In this document: in pieces, positions 32,889 to 42,426 of the stretch
Position numbering within the stretch: the first letter of the stretch is position 1
Layout of the letters: every line of letters starts with the position of its first letter
Assembly (NCBI RefSeq): GCF_003443675.1
Contig: NZ_CP031963.1
Coordinates: 2,751,501-2,815,500 of the forward strand
Origin: Aquimarina sp. BL5
Lineage (GTDB): Bacteria; Bacteroidota; Bacteroidia; Flavobacteriales; Flavobacteriaceae
Direction: 5' to 3'
Length of the DNA: 64,000 nt
Notes under the pieces: generated by a model
Database searches by the model: none
Seen by the model: the letters and a program-made list of their open reading frames with translations, nothing else
What the model was told of the DNA's origin: nothing
Translations under genes and position numbers: made by a program

Positions 32889-33452
32889 TTAACTTAAATC
32901 TTGATATTTACTATCTCTTTTAATAAGCTCTGCTAAGCGTTTTTTGCATTTAAAAACCCTTTGGAAAGCTACATTTTCTGATGAATAATTAAACTTCTCT
33001 ACAATTATATCATACGACACTTTATTAAAATAATCCTTTAAAAGTTTGATACAATTATCCGAGAGTTGATTCATCTTTTCCTCAAAAAGTTCCCAACGTT
33101 CTTGTTCCAAAATAAACGAGCTATGTTTATTTTCTTCAATGACTAGTTCTTTTACATCTGTATTTCTTACCCTATTTTTTCGTTTATTTAATTCTTTACG
33201 CCAAAGATTTTTACAAACGGTAAATAAATATCCTTCGAATGTGGATGTGATTTCAAATTTTCTAACTTTTAATCTAACAATTAACTGAAATAAAGCATCT
33301 TGAAAAACCTCTTCTGCATCTTGATAACCTCCTTTATTTTTTCTTACAAAAGATAAAACTGGCTGGAAGTTATTCTTATAAATCTCGTCAATCACAGATT
33401 GATCACCAGATAAAAGACCTTCCAAATAGTTTTTACTTTCTAATTTTTGCAT
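32889..33452 (-). CDS. ECF-type RNA polymerase sigma factor (locus B)
   Basis: 187 aa. Region 2 is visible as GLLSGDQSVIDEIYKNNFQP, DAEEVFQDALFQLIVRL and FEGYLFTVCKNLWRKELNKR; region 4 as QLSDNCIKLLKDYFNKVSYD followed by the HTH, VEKFNYSSENVAFQRVFKCK. It shares the CK-LW-ELNK signature with the locus A sigma (CKRKWLNELKK). Divergent from the lipoprotein at 33668, with the candidate ECF promoter between them. Confidence 0.9.
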   Translation of the reverse strand: MQKLESKNYLEGLLSGDQSVIDEIYKNNFQPVLSFVRKNKGGYQDAEEVFQDALFQLIVRLKVRKFEITSTFEGYLFTVCKNLWRKELNKRKNRVRNTDVKELVIEENKHSSFILEQERWELFEEKMNQLSDNCIKLLKDYFNKVSYDIIVEKFNYSSENVAFQRVFKCKKRLAELIKRDSKYQDLS

Positions 33453-33596
33453 TTTCGTAATCTTCTGAGGATATTTATTATTAATATTATCTATAACCTG
33501 ACTCTAAAGAAAGACTAAACTAATATATTATCAATTCTTTATATAATTCATTTAGCAAAAATCGCTCCTAAGAATGAAAAAAATCATAAACTCTTA

Positions 33597-33620
33597 GGGT
33601 AAGAATTTCAATTTGTTGTA
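33597..33620 (+). promoter_or_regulatory. Candidate ECF promoter upstream of the locus B lipoprotein
   Basis: GGGTAA (33597-33602), 12-base spacer, GTTGTA (33615-33620); the offset between the two blocks is the same 18 bases as in locus A. The start codon at 33668 is 47 bases further on. Confidence 0.55.
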
Positions 33621-33667
33621 ACTATATTATATAAAGAATAGATAATATTTAAACTTTAAAAACTAGT

Positions 33668-34147
33668 ATGAAAACAAAAAAAGTAATTTGGGGATTGTTG
33701 ATTTCATTTATCACTATAAGCTGTTCTACAGATGACTCCCTCATTGAAAATGAAAAAAACACGAAAAACTCACTCAATAAATCTTTCTATTTCGATCCAG
33801 AAGATCTAGGAGAAGAACATGAATACGGCATGCCTTTCGATAATAGTTATGAAGGTGAAGGCTTAATAATAAAATTAGTATATCATACAGAAAACGAAGA
33901 TAAGCGAACAAAAATTCGTAGGGAGTTTTCAAATAAACATTCTGATTTAGTCTTGGTCAAAATAGCAACACCAGAATCTGAAGTAGAACATTGGTTTTTG
34001 ACATACTTGTCTGGAATAGATTATTCTAGAGGCGCACAAGATTTACCAGAAGAAGATGACGATCCAAGTACAATTGATCTTTTATATGAATATAGAAACA
34101 TTATTTCAAAAATTAGATCAAATGACAGAATTAATATATATGAATAA
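33668..34147 (+). CDS. Small acidic lipoprotein (locus B)
   Basis: 159 aa. Signal peptide MKTKKVIWGLLISFITISC with the lipobox ITISC and Cys19 as the lipidation site. The mature part is acidic, with a predicted alpha/beta region (REFSNKHSDLVLVKIATPES) and an acidic patch (LPEEDDDPSTID). It does not resemble the locus A lipoprotein except in position, which suggests a variable client or sensor. First gene after the candidate ECF promoter, 94 bases before the CHAT gene. Function unknown. Confidence 0.8.
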   Translation: MKTKKVIWGLLISFITISCSTDDSLIENEKNTKNSLNKSFYFDPEDLGEEHEYGMPFDNSYEGEGLIIKLVYHTENEDKRTKIRREFSNKHSDLVLVKIATPESEVEHWFLTYLSGIDYSRGAQDLPEEDDDPSTIDLLYEYRNIISKIRSNDRINIYE

Positions 34148-34241
34148 TAAAACTTCATATAAGTTTTAAAAATATATTAAATAAGTGGTATAAGGGTATA
34201 TAATTTTTATCTTGGAGTAGAACTATATACCCTTTTTATTG

Positions 34242-37073
34242 ATGCATTTAAAAAGTTACTATTTACTCCTAACACTTTTTATTCTTTATCTTCACTCTAA
34301 TGCACAAACTGCTACCAATTGGGAGACTATTTTAGCTTCGGATCTAACTATAGTACAAAAGCGTACTAAAATTGATTCTTTAGTTAGCTTTTACAAAAAA
34401 CAAGGAAACGATTCTTTATTGGAGCGCATAACCCATAAATATGCTATATGGCACTATAAAAATACTTCTCTAGACCTTGCAATACGAACAGCAAAGCAAT
34501 CTTTAGAATTAAAGAAAAAAATGACTCCTACCAACCCTTCATTAATTCAGCATGGATTAAAAAATCTTGGGTTTTTCGCTTATAAACAAGGTAATTATTC
34601 TAGAAGTATTGCATATAATGAAGAGATAATTGCTATTAATTCTAAAAACGATTATGCTGCAGATGCATATTCTAAATTAGGTAGATGCTATACTAATATT
34701 TACGATTATCATAATGCTGTAGTTCATTTTGAACTAGCAAATTCTCTATTTTGGGATAATAAAGATTATAGAAGCATTGTGGCCAATGCCATTAATGCTG
34801 GTAAATTATATATAAAAATTGGCACTGTAAATAGTTTGAAAAAAGGAATTAAAAATGCTTTAATAGCAGACTCCTTATCATTACAAATTAAATCAAGAGC
34901 AACAACAAGATACAATCTGAAAATTATTTTAGGAACACTTTATAATCAGGATGATAATCTAAACACGAAAAAAGCTTCTTTCTATTATGATCAAGCTTTG
35001 TCTATAGCTAAAGATCTTAAGGATTCAATCCTAATCGCAAAAACTTATGAACTTAAGGGAAACCTTTACAACACTGTAGATCAGGATCTAGCAATTCAAT
35101 ACCATCAAAAAGCTATTCGAAACTTTACAAAAAATGACTCCGTATCTTTGGCGATTAGCATATCCAATATTGGATTTTGTTTGGTGGAGCAGCAGAAATT
35201 TAAAGAAGGTTTTACTCATTATCAAAAGGCTATTAGTTATTTTACAGGACAAAAACTAAATAACCGGGAAGTTTCCTCGCAAACAAATATATTGTCTGAA
35301 ACATTAGATTCATCGCATCTTTTAACAACTTTAGAGGATCTAGCAGATGCGTATTTAAAACATTATCGATCTACAGATGATCAATTGTCTCTTAATAAAT
35401 CAATTAATACATTTTTACTCGCTGACGAAATGATCGATCTAATTCGTATTGAGAGTCAGGAATTTCAATCCAAACTATATTGGCGTAAACATAGTTCTGC
35501 CTTATATGGACGAGCAATAGAAGCTTGTTTTCTTGCCGAGGATATCGACAATGCCTTTTATTTTATGGAAAAAAATAAGGCGTTAATTTTAACAGAAGAT
35601 ATAACGAACAACAGACTTAAACAGTCAATTTTACTACCAGAAAATATAGTAAACAGAGAAATTAAACTTCAGAAAAATATATACTTACTTAATAAATTAA
35701 AAAATAAGGGTTCCAATAAAAAAGAACTCGATATTATTACCATAAAAATTTTAGATCTTAAAAGAAATTTAAAAAAATTACAGGATAGTATAAAAGATAT
35801 TTTTTCGGATTACTCTAAGTTTAACGTTCAGTCTTCTCCTATTACCAGTCTTAAATCTATCCAAAAAAAACTTGATGATCAAACCGTTCTTGTAGAATAC
35901 AATATATCTAACCACATTGATTTTAAATCTATTGATGATGATAATGGTTATACTCCAATCTACGAAGGAAGTGATTATGGCAAAAGAGAGTATTCTAAAG
36001 GATACCTTGTTTACATTACTAACGACGAGAGCCATCTCATACAATTACCCAATATCGATAACCTAAAAAACACTGTTGATTTATTCATCAAAAAATCCGC
36101 TATTCCTTTTGGCACAGAAAAAGATATTGTATCATACTCTGATATTGGGCATAAAGTTTTTAAGTATCTATTTCCTAACGAAAAGATCAAGGAAATTATA
36201 TCTGGCAAAAAACTAATTATTATTCCTGACAATTATTTAAACTATGTTCCTTTTGAAGCATTAGTAACTACTAGCAATTTAGCTAAAAAGCCTAAATACC
36301 TGATTGAAGATTCGGAGATCAGTTATGGATATTCAAATTTCTTCCTGAAAAATTCATCAGATATTGTTTCTCCTAAAAGTAAAGTTTCGTTTCTAGGTTT
36401 TGCTCCAGGTAATTTTGAAAAATATAACCTACCCCCTATTGAGAACAATAGGAATGAGGTTAATAATATCAGTAGCCTCTTTTCTGGAGAAGTATTGATA
36501 AATGATAATGCTACTAAAGAAAATTTTCTTACTAAACTAAAAGATCAAAACATCATACATCTGGCAACACATGCAGATGCTCTAGATTCTATTTCGCCTT
36601 GGATTGCTTTTAGTAATAATAAATTAGACCTTGAAGAATTATATCTTACTAAAAACCAAGCTGACCTAGTAGTACTAAGTGGTTGCAATACATTACTCGG
36701 CAAACAAGAAACTGGAGAAGGAGTGATGAGTCTAGCCAGAGGTTTTTTTCATTCTGGTGCCAAAAGTGTAGTTTCTTCTTTATGGAATGTTGATGATAGA
36801 TCCACATCCTATATAATGAACGAGTTTTACAAAAACTTAAAAAATCAACAAACTAAATCACAAGCTTTAAGAGAGGCTAAACTAAAATATCTTAGGAATA
36901 GCTCTTTATCAGAAAGCTCTCCACATTTTTGGGCTACGTTTGTTTTATTAGGCGATACTAGTCCGATATCAATCCATTACTATCCATATGCTTATTGGTC
37001 ACTTATCTTATTACCTATTATTCTCTTCATTTGCATAGTATTATATAGAAGATCTAAAAAGAGAGATTCTTAA
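34242..37073 (+). CDS. TPR-CHAT caspase-like protein (locus B)
   Basis: 943 aa from the ATG at 34242; a TTG lies one codon earlier. Signal peptide at ~1-20 (LKSYYLLLTLFILYLHSNAQ), TPR repeats at ~55-380 (FAYKQGNYSRSIAYNEEIIA, KLGRCYTNIYDYHNAVVHFE), a helical linker, then a CHAT domain at ~640-905. The catalytic dyad is His777 (HLATHADAL) and Cys815 (LSGCNTLLG), followed by GEGVMSLARGFFHSGAKSVV and SSLWNVDDRSTS. A C-terminal transmembrane helix (YWSLILLPIILFICIVLYRR) ends in basic residues. Same domain order as the locus A protein; the SGCNT motif replaces SACET. Confidence 0.9.
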   Translation: MHLKSYYLLLTLFILYLHSNAQTATNWETILASDLTIVQKRTKIDSLVSFYKKQGNDSLLERITHKYAIWHYKNTSLDLAIRTAKQSLELKKKMTPTNPSLIQHGLKNLGFFAYKQGNYSRSIAYNEEIIAINSKNDYAADAYSKLGRCYTNIYDYHNAVVHFELANSLFWDNKDYRSIVANAINAGKLYIKIGTVNSLKKGIKNALIADSLSLQIKSRATTRYNLKIILGTLYNQDDNLNTKKASFYYDQALSIAKDLKDSILIAKTYELKGNLYNTVDQDLAIQYHQKAIRNFTKNDSVSLAISISNIGFCLVEQQKFKEGFTHYQKAISYFTGQKLNNREVSSQTNILSETLDSSHLLTTLEDLADAYLKHYRSTDDQLSLNKSINTFLLADEMIDLIRIESQEFQSKLYWRKHSSALYGRAIEACFLAEDIDNAFYFMEKNKALILTEDITNNRLKQSILLPENIVNREIKLQKNIYLLNKLKNKGSNKKELDIITIKILDLKRNLKKLQDSIKDIFSDYSKFNVQSSPITSLKSIQKKLDDQTVLVEYNISNHIDFKSIDDDNGYTPIYEGSDYGKREYSKGYLVYITNDESHLIQLPNIDNLKNTVDLFIKKSAIPFGTEKDIVSYSDIGHKVFKYLFPNEKIKEIISGKKLIIIPDNYLNYVPFEALVTTSNLAKKPKYLIEDSEISYGYSNFFLKNSSDIVSPKSKVSFLGFAPGNFEKYNLPPIENNRNEVNNISSLFSGEVLINDNATKENFLTKLKDQNIIHLATHADALDSISPWIAFSNNKLDLEELYLTKNQADLVVLSGCNTLLGKQETGEGVMSLARGFFHSGAKSVVSSLWNVDDRSTSYIMNEFYKNLKNQQTKSQALREAKLKYLRNSSLSESSPHFWATFVLLGDTSPISIHYYPYAYWSLILLPIILFICIVLYRRSKKRDS

Positions 37074-37257
37074 AAAGAATAAAACCTTACTATCTCCTTT
37101 AAAAGCGTATGGAATCTATTTTCAATGCACTTTTCTCATTTTAACATTTTCTTATGGGTAAGAAATCACAAGATAGATAACTACCACATAGATGGTCATT
37201 TTCAACTACTATAGTTGGAGCCATTATTCATCAATCAAAAAACGTCAAATCTACAGT

Positions 37258-37884
37258 ATGAAAACAATTGCATTAATCGAAAATGGCACTTTTTTAAAGA
37301 CAAATTGTACTCCCGTAATAAATAACTCCAAAAGATTTAAAGTAATTGCCAATTTTAAAAACTATGAATCAGCATTACAAAACATCGAAAAATCACATCC
37401 TGATATTATTCTTATAGATATAGATATACCAGCTATTAATGGCATTGATAACATAAAACATATTAGAAACATATTTCCTGAAATCAAGATAATCATTTTG
37501 ACAAAAAACCAACAACATACATTCGTTTTTGATGTACTATCTTCTGGTGTTCTTGGATATCTTATAAAAAATGAAAACCTACAAATTATTGAAGCTCTAG
37601 AACAATTAGAGCAAGGAGGTGCTCCGATGAGTACAGCTATTTCACGAATGGTTATTGAATCTTTTCAGGATCACGATTTTAAAGAACTCACTAAAAGAGA
37701 AAATGAAATACTTAAATTATTAACTAAAGGTAAAAGTTACTCTACTATTGCAGAAAAACTTTATGTAAGTCGCAATACTGTAAAATATCATATAAGAAAC
37801 ATTTACGAAAAGCTAAATATTTATTGTAAAGATGAAGCTATAAAACTTGTGAATAGTAAAAAAAGATATTTAAAAACTGGATGA
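37258..37884 (+). CDS. LuxR/NarL-type response regulator (locus B)
   Basis: 208 aa from the ATG at 37258 (MKTIALIENGTFLKT). Receiver domain with phospho-acceptor Asp54 in IILIDIDIPAINGI and the Thr/Lys pair near ILTKNQQ. The acidic pocket that normally reads DD/DE after strand 1 is only E8-N9. C-terminal LuxR HTH: LTKRENEILKLLTKGKSYST, then IAEKLYVSRNTVKYHIRNIY. No histidine kinase is adjacent. It follows the CHAT gene by 184 bases on the same strand and may belong to locus B or stand alone. Confidence 0.88.
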   Translation: MKTIALIENGTFLKTNCTPVINNSKRFKVIANFKNYESALQNIEKSHPDIILIDIDIPAINGIDNIKHIRNIFPEIKIIILTKNQQHTFVFDVLSSGVLGYLIKNENLQIIEALEQLEQGGAPMSTAISRMVIESFQDHDFKELTKRENEILKLLTKGKSYSTIAEKLYVSRNTVKYHIRNIYEKLNIYCKDEAIKLVNSKKRYLKTG

Positions 37885-37917
37885 AATGATCTAATGTCTG
37901 AAATCCCTTTAACATTT

Positions 37918-39030
37918 CTACCCCTTAACATCCAATGCATCTCGTAATGCATTACCGATAAGCATAAATGCCATTACAAGACTCATAATACCTAAACCAG
38001 GAATAATCGCCAGGTATGCTTTCCCTAGAATGATATAAGAATAATGATCTTTAATCATAGCTCCCCAACTAGCCATTGGTGGTTGTGCTCCAATACCTAA
38101 GAAACTCAATCCACTTTCTATTAGAATAGCTGCAGCAAAATTGGCCGCAGAAATTACAATTACCGGTGCTAAACTATTAGGTAATATATGTTTTGTGATT
38201 ATCCTAAAATGATTATACCCTAATGCTTTTGCTGCAGTTACATATTGCATTTGCTTTATACTTAGAACTTGCCCTCTAACAACTCTGGCGACCTCTACCC
38301 ACATCGTTAACCCAACGGCTATGAAAACTTGCCAGAAACCCTTTCCTAAGGCTAATGTAATAGCAATAACCAAAAGTAAGGTAGGTATAGACCAGGTTAC
38401 GTTAATCAACCACATGATGAAAACATCTACCTTTCCTCCAAAATAACCTGCTATAGCTCCTAAAGATATCCCTAATAGCAAGGAAATTAATACCGCAATA
38501 AAACCAATCGAAAAAGAAATTCGAATTCCGATAAGCATTCTACTTAATAAATCTCTTCCATATTTATCCGTACCTAAAATGAAGGTTTGGTTTTTAATAA
38601 ATTCTTGTTCTATTTCTTCTTTTTGAAAGTGACCAGAAAAACTTGTGAATTCAATATTTTTAGCAATCCCTGTAAGCTCTCCTTCAGTATATGGGATAAT
38701 TTCTATCGATGTCTCTTTAAAACTATATGATTCAATAGGGATTTCGGTATCCGTGTTTTTTGTACCAAAGAATATTCTATTAACGTAAGATTGATCATTT
38801 CCCGTTCCTGAAGGTATGGTCAACATTGTTACCGAAAAACCAGGTTCTTTGGAATGAATGGATAAATGCATCTGATTTGCATTCATAGAATTATCCGGTG
38901 CTAATACATATGCCATAATAGCCAAGAAAGCACAAATAATAATAAACCAAAAACTCAAAACGCCCCAAAAATTTTTCTTAAATCTTTGGAGCGCTAGCTT
39001 TGATAATGAATTTGATTTTGTCTTTTGCAT
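37918..39030 (-). CDS. OppC/DppC-like ABC transporter permease
   Basis: 370 aa. An N-terminal helix (FWGVLSFWFIIICAFLAIMA) is followed by an unusually long non-membrane insert (~45-150) containing QTFILGTDKYGRDLLSRMLI near its end, then five helices of the BPD_transp_1 domain with the EAA loop AAKALGYNHFRIITKHILPN and the end SLVMAFMLIGNALRDALDVK. Family role: import of peptides or nickel through the inner membrane. The matching OppB, ATPases and binding protein are not adjacent; the gene lies 9 bases downstream of the Prc protease gene. Confidence 0.9.
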   Translation of the reverse strand: MQKTKSNSLSKLALQRFKKNFWGVLSFWFIIICAFLAIMAYVLAPDNSMNANQMHLSIHSKEPGFSVTMLTIPSGTGNDQSYVNRIFFGTKNTDTEIPIESYSFKETSIEIIPYTEGELTGIAKNIEFTSFSGHFQKEEIEQEFIKNQTFILGTDKYGRDLLSRMLIGIRISFSIGFIAVLISLLLGISLGAIAGYFGGKVDVFIMWLINVTWSIPTLLLVIAITLALGKGFWQVFIAVGLTMWVEVARVVRGQVLSIKQMQYVTAAKALGYNHFRIITKHILPNSLAPVIVISAANFAAAILIESGLSFLGIGAQPPMASWGAMIKDHYSYIILGKAYLAIIPGLGIMSLVMAFMLIGNALRDALDVKG

Positions 39031-39039
39031 TAAAGCAAA

Positions 39040-41175
39040 TTAATTCTTTAGTGTAAGTGGATTTTTTGATTTACGTATATTGTTGATTTTCATATCTTCA
39101 AGTACACTCAATGCCTCCTCTACATATACATCCTTACTTAGGCTTTGATGCCATCTATTTCTTTTTTCCTTAAGGATTGAATCTTTTGCCATAAGATCTT
39201 TTTCATATGGTAATGATTCGAAAGTAAGATTAGTTTTATAATCATTTAGGCGTTCAAAACGTTCTGCTTGTTTTTCGTTTAACTCGATATTCGCTTTGTA
39301 TTCATTATAGTTTAGAGAATATTTATTTACATCTCTCTTTTCTCTTACCCACTTTGCATTTTCTTCAATCAGTTTTAATTGCTCATTAGTTGCCATACGA
39401 GCTTTACTATTATTAATAGTTTGATCAAAGTCAATATAACCATCCCATAAATCATAATCTGCAGCTGGTATTTTATCCCAAGGAAGCGGATTTTCTTGAT
39501 CTTTCTCACCAATATCAATGTAGCTATAACGATCCGGAACTACTACGTCACTTTTTACACCTTCCAGTTGTGTAGAACCTCCGTTTACTCGATAGAATTT
39601 CTGAGTTGTTAATTTTAATGCTCCAAGGTCTCCAAAATCATTACTACGCATCCATCGATTAAGATCCATAACGTTCTGTACAGTTCCTTTTCCATACGTC
39701 TGCTTACTTCCGATGATAATTGCTCTTTTATAATCTTGCATTGCAGCAGCCAAAATCTCTGAAGCAGAAGCCGAAAGTTCATTAACTAAAATAACTAATG
39801 GTCCATCCCATAAAATATTTCGATCTTTATCACTTAAAACCTCTGGAGACTCTCCTTTCGTCCTTACCTGAACAATTGGTCCTTTATCAATAAACAAACC
39901 TGCAATATCTACAACGGTCTGTAAAGATCCCCCTCCATTATCTCTAAGATCTATGACAAGACCTTCCATATCTTGTTCTTTAAGACGAATAATTTCTTGC
40001 TTCACATCTTTTGCTGCATTACGTTGGTTGTAATCTTGCATATTAAAATAGAATTTTGGTAAATTGATTATCCCAAAACTCTTATCATTTTTTTTAACTA
40101 AAGAAGACTTCGCATAAGTTTCTTCTAACTCAACAACGTCTCTCACAATCTCCACATTCTCTATTGTTCCGTCAACTTTTTTAACAGTTAAAACAACTTT
40201 AGTTCCTTTAGGACCTTTGATAAGACTTACTGCATCATCTAGTCTCATTCCCACAATACTTACTGGTTCTGTTTCATCCTCTTGTTTTACTTTCATAATG
40301 AGATCACCCACCTCTACTTTATTTCCTCTCCAAGCGGGTCCACCAGAAATAATTTCAACAATTTTCACATTATCATTTTTTTTCTGCAGTCTGGCGCCTA
40401 TTCCTTCTAACTTTCCAGACATCGCAATATCAAAACGATCTTTATCTTGCGGAGCAAAGTAGTACGTATGTGGATCAAATTCTTCTACTATAGAATTTAT
40501 ATAGATAGAAAACCAATCTTTTCTCTCTAAATCATCGGCAAACTCGAAATATTCTTTTAATGAAGTTTTTGTCAATTCACGAGACTCTTCTTCTAACGCA
40601 ACAGCAGACTTCCTTTTAAACTCTTTGTTTTTTGTTATAGAATCTACCTGCTCATCAACTTTGTCATAATAGCTGGATAATGCATTGAACTTAAGCTGTA
40701 ATCTCCAGCGGTTCTTCATTTCATCTTTATTACCAGCATATGCCAACTTTTCATAATCTGTATTTATATCTTCCTGCTTTTCGAAATTAAAAGGACTTTC
40801 TAATATTTCTTTGTACAGAGATCTAGCCTCAGTCATTCTTTGTTGTAGTCTCTCGTAAGTAAGGTTAAAGAAATCGATCTCTTTATCTCTGATTTGATCA
40901 TCGATTAAATCTTCAAACTTCTTAAACTCTTCTATATCGCTTTTATAAAAATAGCGCTTTAAAGGATCTAAGGCATCTATATAATCAACAAAAACATTCT
41001 TGGAGAAATCATCATTAATATCCTTTGCATCATAATGTCCTTTACTTAACACATAACTGATTAAATCAATCAGTATTCGATCTTTATCAGGATCATTGTC
41101 AACTTTTGTTGTAAAGCTGCAGGAAGCAGCTGAAACAATTATGGTAAGCATCAATACCAAAAAACTCTTTTTCAT
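39040..41175 (-). CDS. prc: C-terminal processing (tail-specific) protease
   Basis: 711 aa, S41A family. N-terminal lipoprotein signal (MKKSFLVLMLTIIVSAASC, Cys19), a helical N-terminal region, a PDZ domain at ~235-330 (GKLEGIGARLQKKND, LIKGPKGTKVVLTVKK), then the Ser/Lys protease core with the serine in LSASASEILAAAMQDY and the lysine in KQTYGKGTVQ. A C-terminal DUF3340-like part follows (SKARMATNEQLKLIEENAKW). Cleaves proteins at exposed C-termini in the periplasm. Confidence 0.95.
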   Translation of the reverse strand: MKKSFLVLMLTIIVSAASCSFTTKVDNDPDKDRILIDLISYVLSKGHYDAKDINDDFSKNVFVDYIDALDPLKRYFYKSDIEEFKKFEDLIDDQIRDKEIDFFNLTYERLQQRMTEARSLYKEILESPFNFEKQEDINTDYEKLAYAGNKDEMKNRWRLQLKFNALSSYYDKVDEQVDSITKNKEFKRKSAVALEEESRELTKTSLKEYFEFADDLERKDWFSIYINSIVEEFDPHTYYFAPQDKDRFDIAMSGKLEGIGARLQKKNDNVKIVEIISGGPAWRGNKVEVGDLIMKVKQEDETEPVSIVGMRLDDAVSLIKGPKGTKVVLTVKKVDGTIENVEIVRDVVELEETYAKSSLVKKNDKSFGIINLPKFYFNMQDYNQRNAAKDVKQEIIRLKEQDMEGLVIDLRDNGGGSLQTVVDIAGLFIDKGPIVQVRTKGESPEVLSDKDRNILWDGPLVILVNELSASASEILAAAMQDYKRAIIIGSKQTYGKGTVQNVMDLNRWMRSNDFGDLGALKLTTQKFYRVNGGSTQLEGVKSDVVVPDRYSYIDIGEKDQENPLPWDKIPAADYDLWDGYIDFDQTINNSKARMATNEQLKLIEENAKWVREKRDVNKYSLNYNEYKANIELNEKQAERFERLNDYKTNLTFESLPYEKDLMAKDSILKEKRNRWHQSLSKDVYVEEALSVLEDMKINNIRKSKNPLTLKN

Positions 41176-41346
41176 ACGCTCATTTTTAATTTAGGGGTGT
41201 TCCTGGCAAAATACATTAAAAATCGTGCCATTATCCCGTAATAATACTAAATTTTTCTTAAAAGAACTAATAATCTACACTACTGATTATGAATAATATA
41301 TTTAGAATAAAAAAAATGTATTTTTACCAGTGAAAAAAACATTTCT

Positions 41347-42129
41347 ATGTCGCAAAGAAAACCGTTGATTTTAGTAACGAATGATGATGGTATTACAGCT
41401 CCTGGAATAAGGACTCTGATTAGTATTATGAATGAAATTGGCGATGTATTTGTCGTAGCTCCAGACAGCCCTCAGAGTGCTATGGGTCACGCAATTACAA
41501 TAAACAGCACATTATACTGCGATCCTATTACTATTGACAAAAATGCTCCCCAGAAAGAATATAGTTGTTCTGGAACTCCTGTAGATTGTGTCAAAATGGC
41601 AACCAGAGAAATATTGAAGCGAAAACCTGATTTGTGTGTCAGTGGAATCAATCATGGCTCTAATTCTGCTATTAATGTAATTTATTCCGGTACGATGAGT
41701 GCTGCGGTAGAGGCTGGAATCGAAGGAATTCCTGCCATTGGCTTTTCCTTATTAGATTATAGTATGAATGCCAACTTTGAACCTTCTAAGAAATTTGTAA
41801 AAGCAATCGTAGAAAATGTGCTTAAAAACGGACTGCCAAAAGGTATTGTCCTCAATGTTAATATCCCAAAGTTAGATGAAAAAGATATAAAAGGGATTAA
41901 AATTTGTAGACAAGCGAATGCACATTGGGTAGAAGAATTTGATAAAAGAACCAACCCTATGGGTAGAGACTATTATTGGCTGTCAGGAAAATTTATTAAT
42001 GAAGATAAAGGGGAAGATACAGATGAATGGGCGTTACACAACGGATATGTTTCTATCGTTCCTACACAATTTGATCTTACCGCACATCATTTTATACAAG
42101 AACTAAACAATTGGCCATTACATGATTAA
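41347..42129 (+). CDS. surE: 5'/3'-nucleotidase SurE
   Basis: 260-aa metal-dependent nucleoside monophosphatase: ILVTNDDGITAPGI with the metal-binding DD pair, VVAPDSPQSAMGHAIT, CSGTPVDCVKMA and VSGINHGSNSAINVIYSGTM. First gene of a compact plus-strand run with the small membrane protein, lpxB and an NlpC/P60 hydrolase. Confidence 0.96.
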   Translation: MSQRKPLILVTNDDGITAPGIRTLISIMNEIGDVFVVAPDSPQSAMGHAITINSTLYCDPITIDKNAPQKEYSCSGTPVDCVKMATREILKRKPDLCVSGINHGSNSAINVIYSGTMSAAVEAGIEGIPAIGFSLLDYSMNANFEPSKKFVKAIVENVLKNGLPKGIVLNVNIPKLDEKDIKGIKICRQANAHWVEEFDKRTNPMGRDYYWLSGKFINEDKGEDTDEWALHNGYVSIVPTQFDLTAHHFIQELNNWPLHD

Positions 42130-42403
42130 AAAAGAAATTCTTATTGGTTTTTTTACTGGAATATTTGCAAATAGCATTGGTATCATTTTATATATATTAT
42201 TATTTTCTGAATTGAGTATCACTGAAACATTAAAAGCTGCTCAACAAAATAATTTTTTAGGAAGTTTAATTGCTTTAGGAGCTATTCTTAATTTGATAAT
42301 CTTCTTTTTATTTTTAAAACAAAACAAACCTTATAGAGCACGTGGTGTACTTCTTGCTACACTTATTGCAGCTGTTTGTATAGCAATTAGTAAATTTAGT
42401 TAA
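42122..42403 (+). CDS. Small membrane protein between surE and lpxB
   Basis: 93 aa with three hydrophobic helices at ~7-27, ~45-65 and ~72-90 (LIGFFTGIFANSIGIILYIL and GVLLATLIAAVCIAISKF). Overlaps the end of surE by 8 bases and precedes lpxB by 23. Conserved placement suggests a real gene; function unknown. Confidence 0.8.
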   Translation: MIKKEILIGFFTGIFANSIGIILYILLFSELSITETLKAAQQNNFLGSLIALGAILNLIIFFLFLKQNKPYRARGVLLATLIAAVCIAISKFS

Positions 42404-42426
42404 TATATGAAGAAAGTTTATTGAAG

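Noticed and set aside
34193..34215. Second ECF promoter directly before the locus B CHAT gene
   Set aside because: GGGTAT followed by TTGG is only an approximate match with the TTG shifted by one base.
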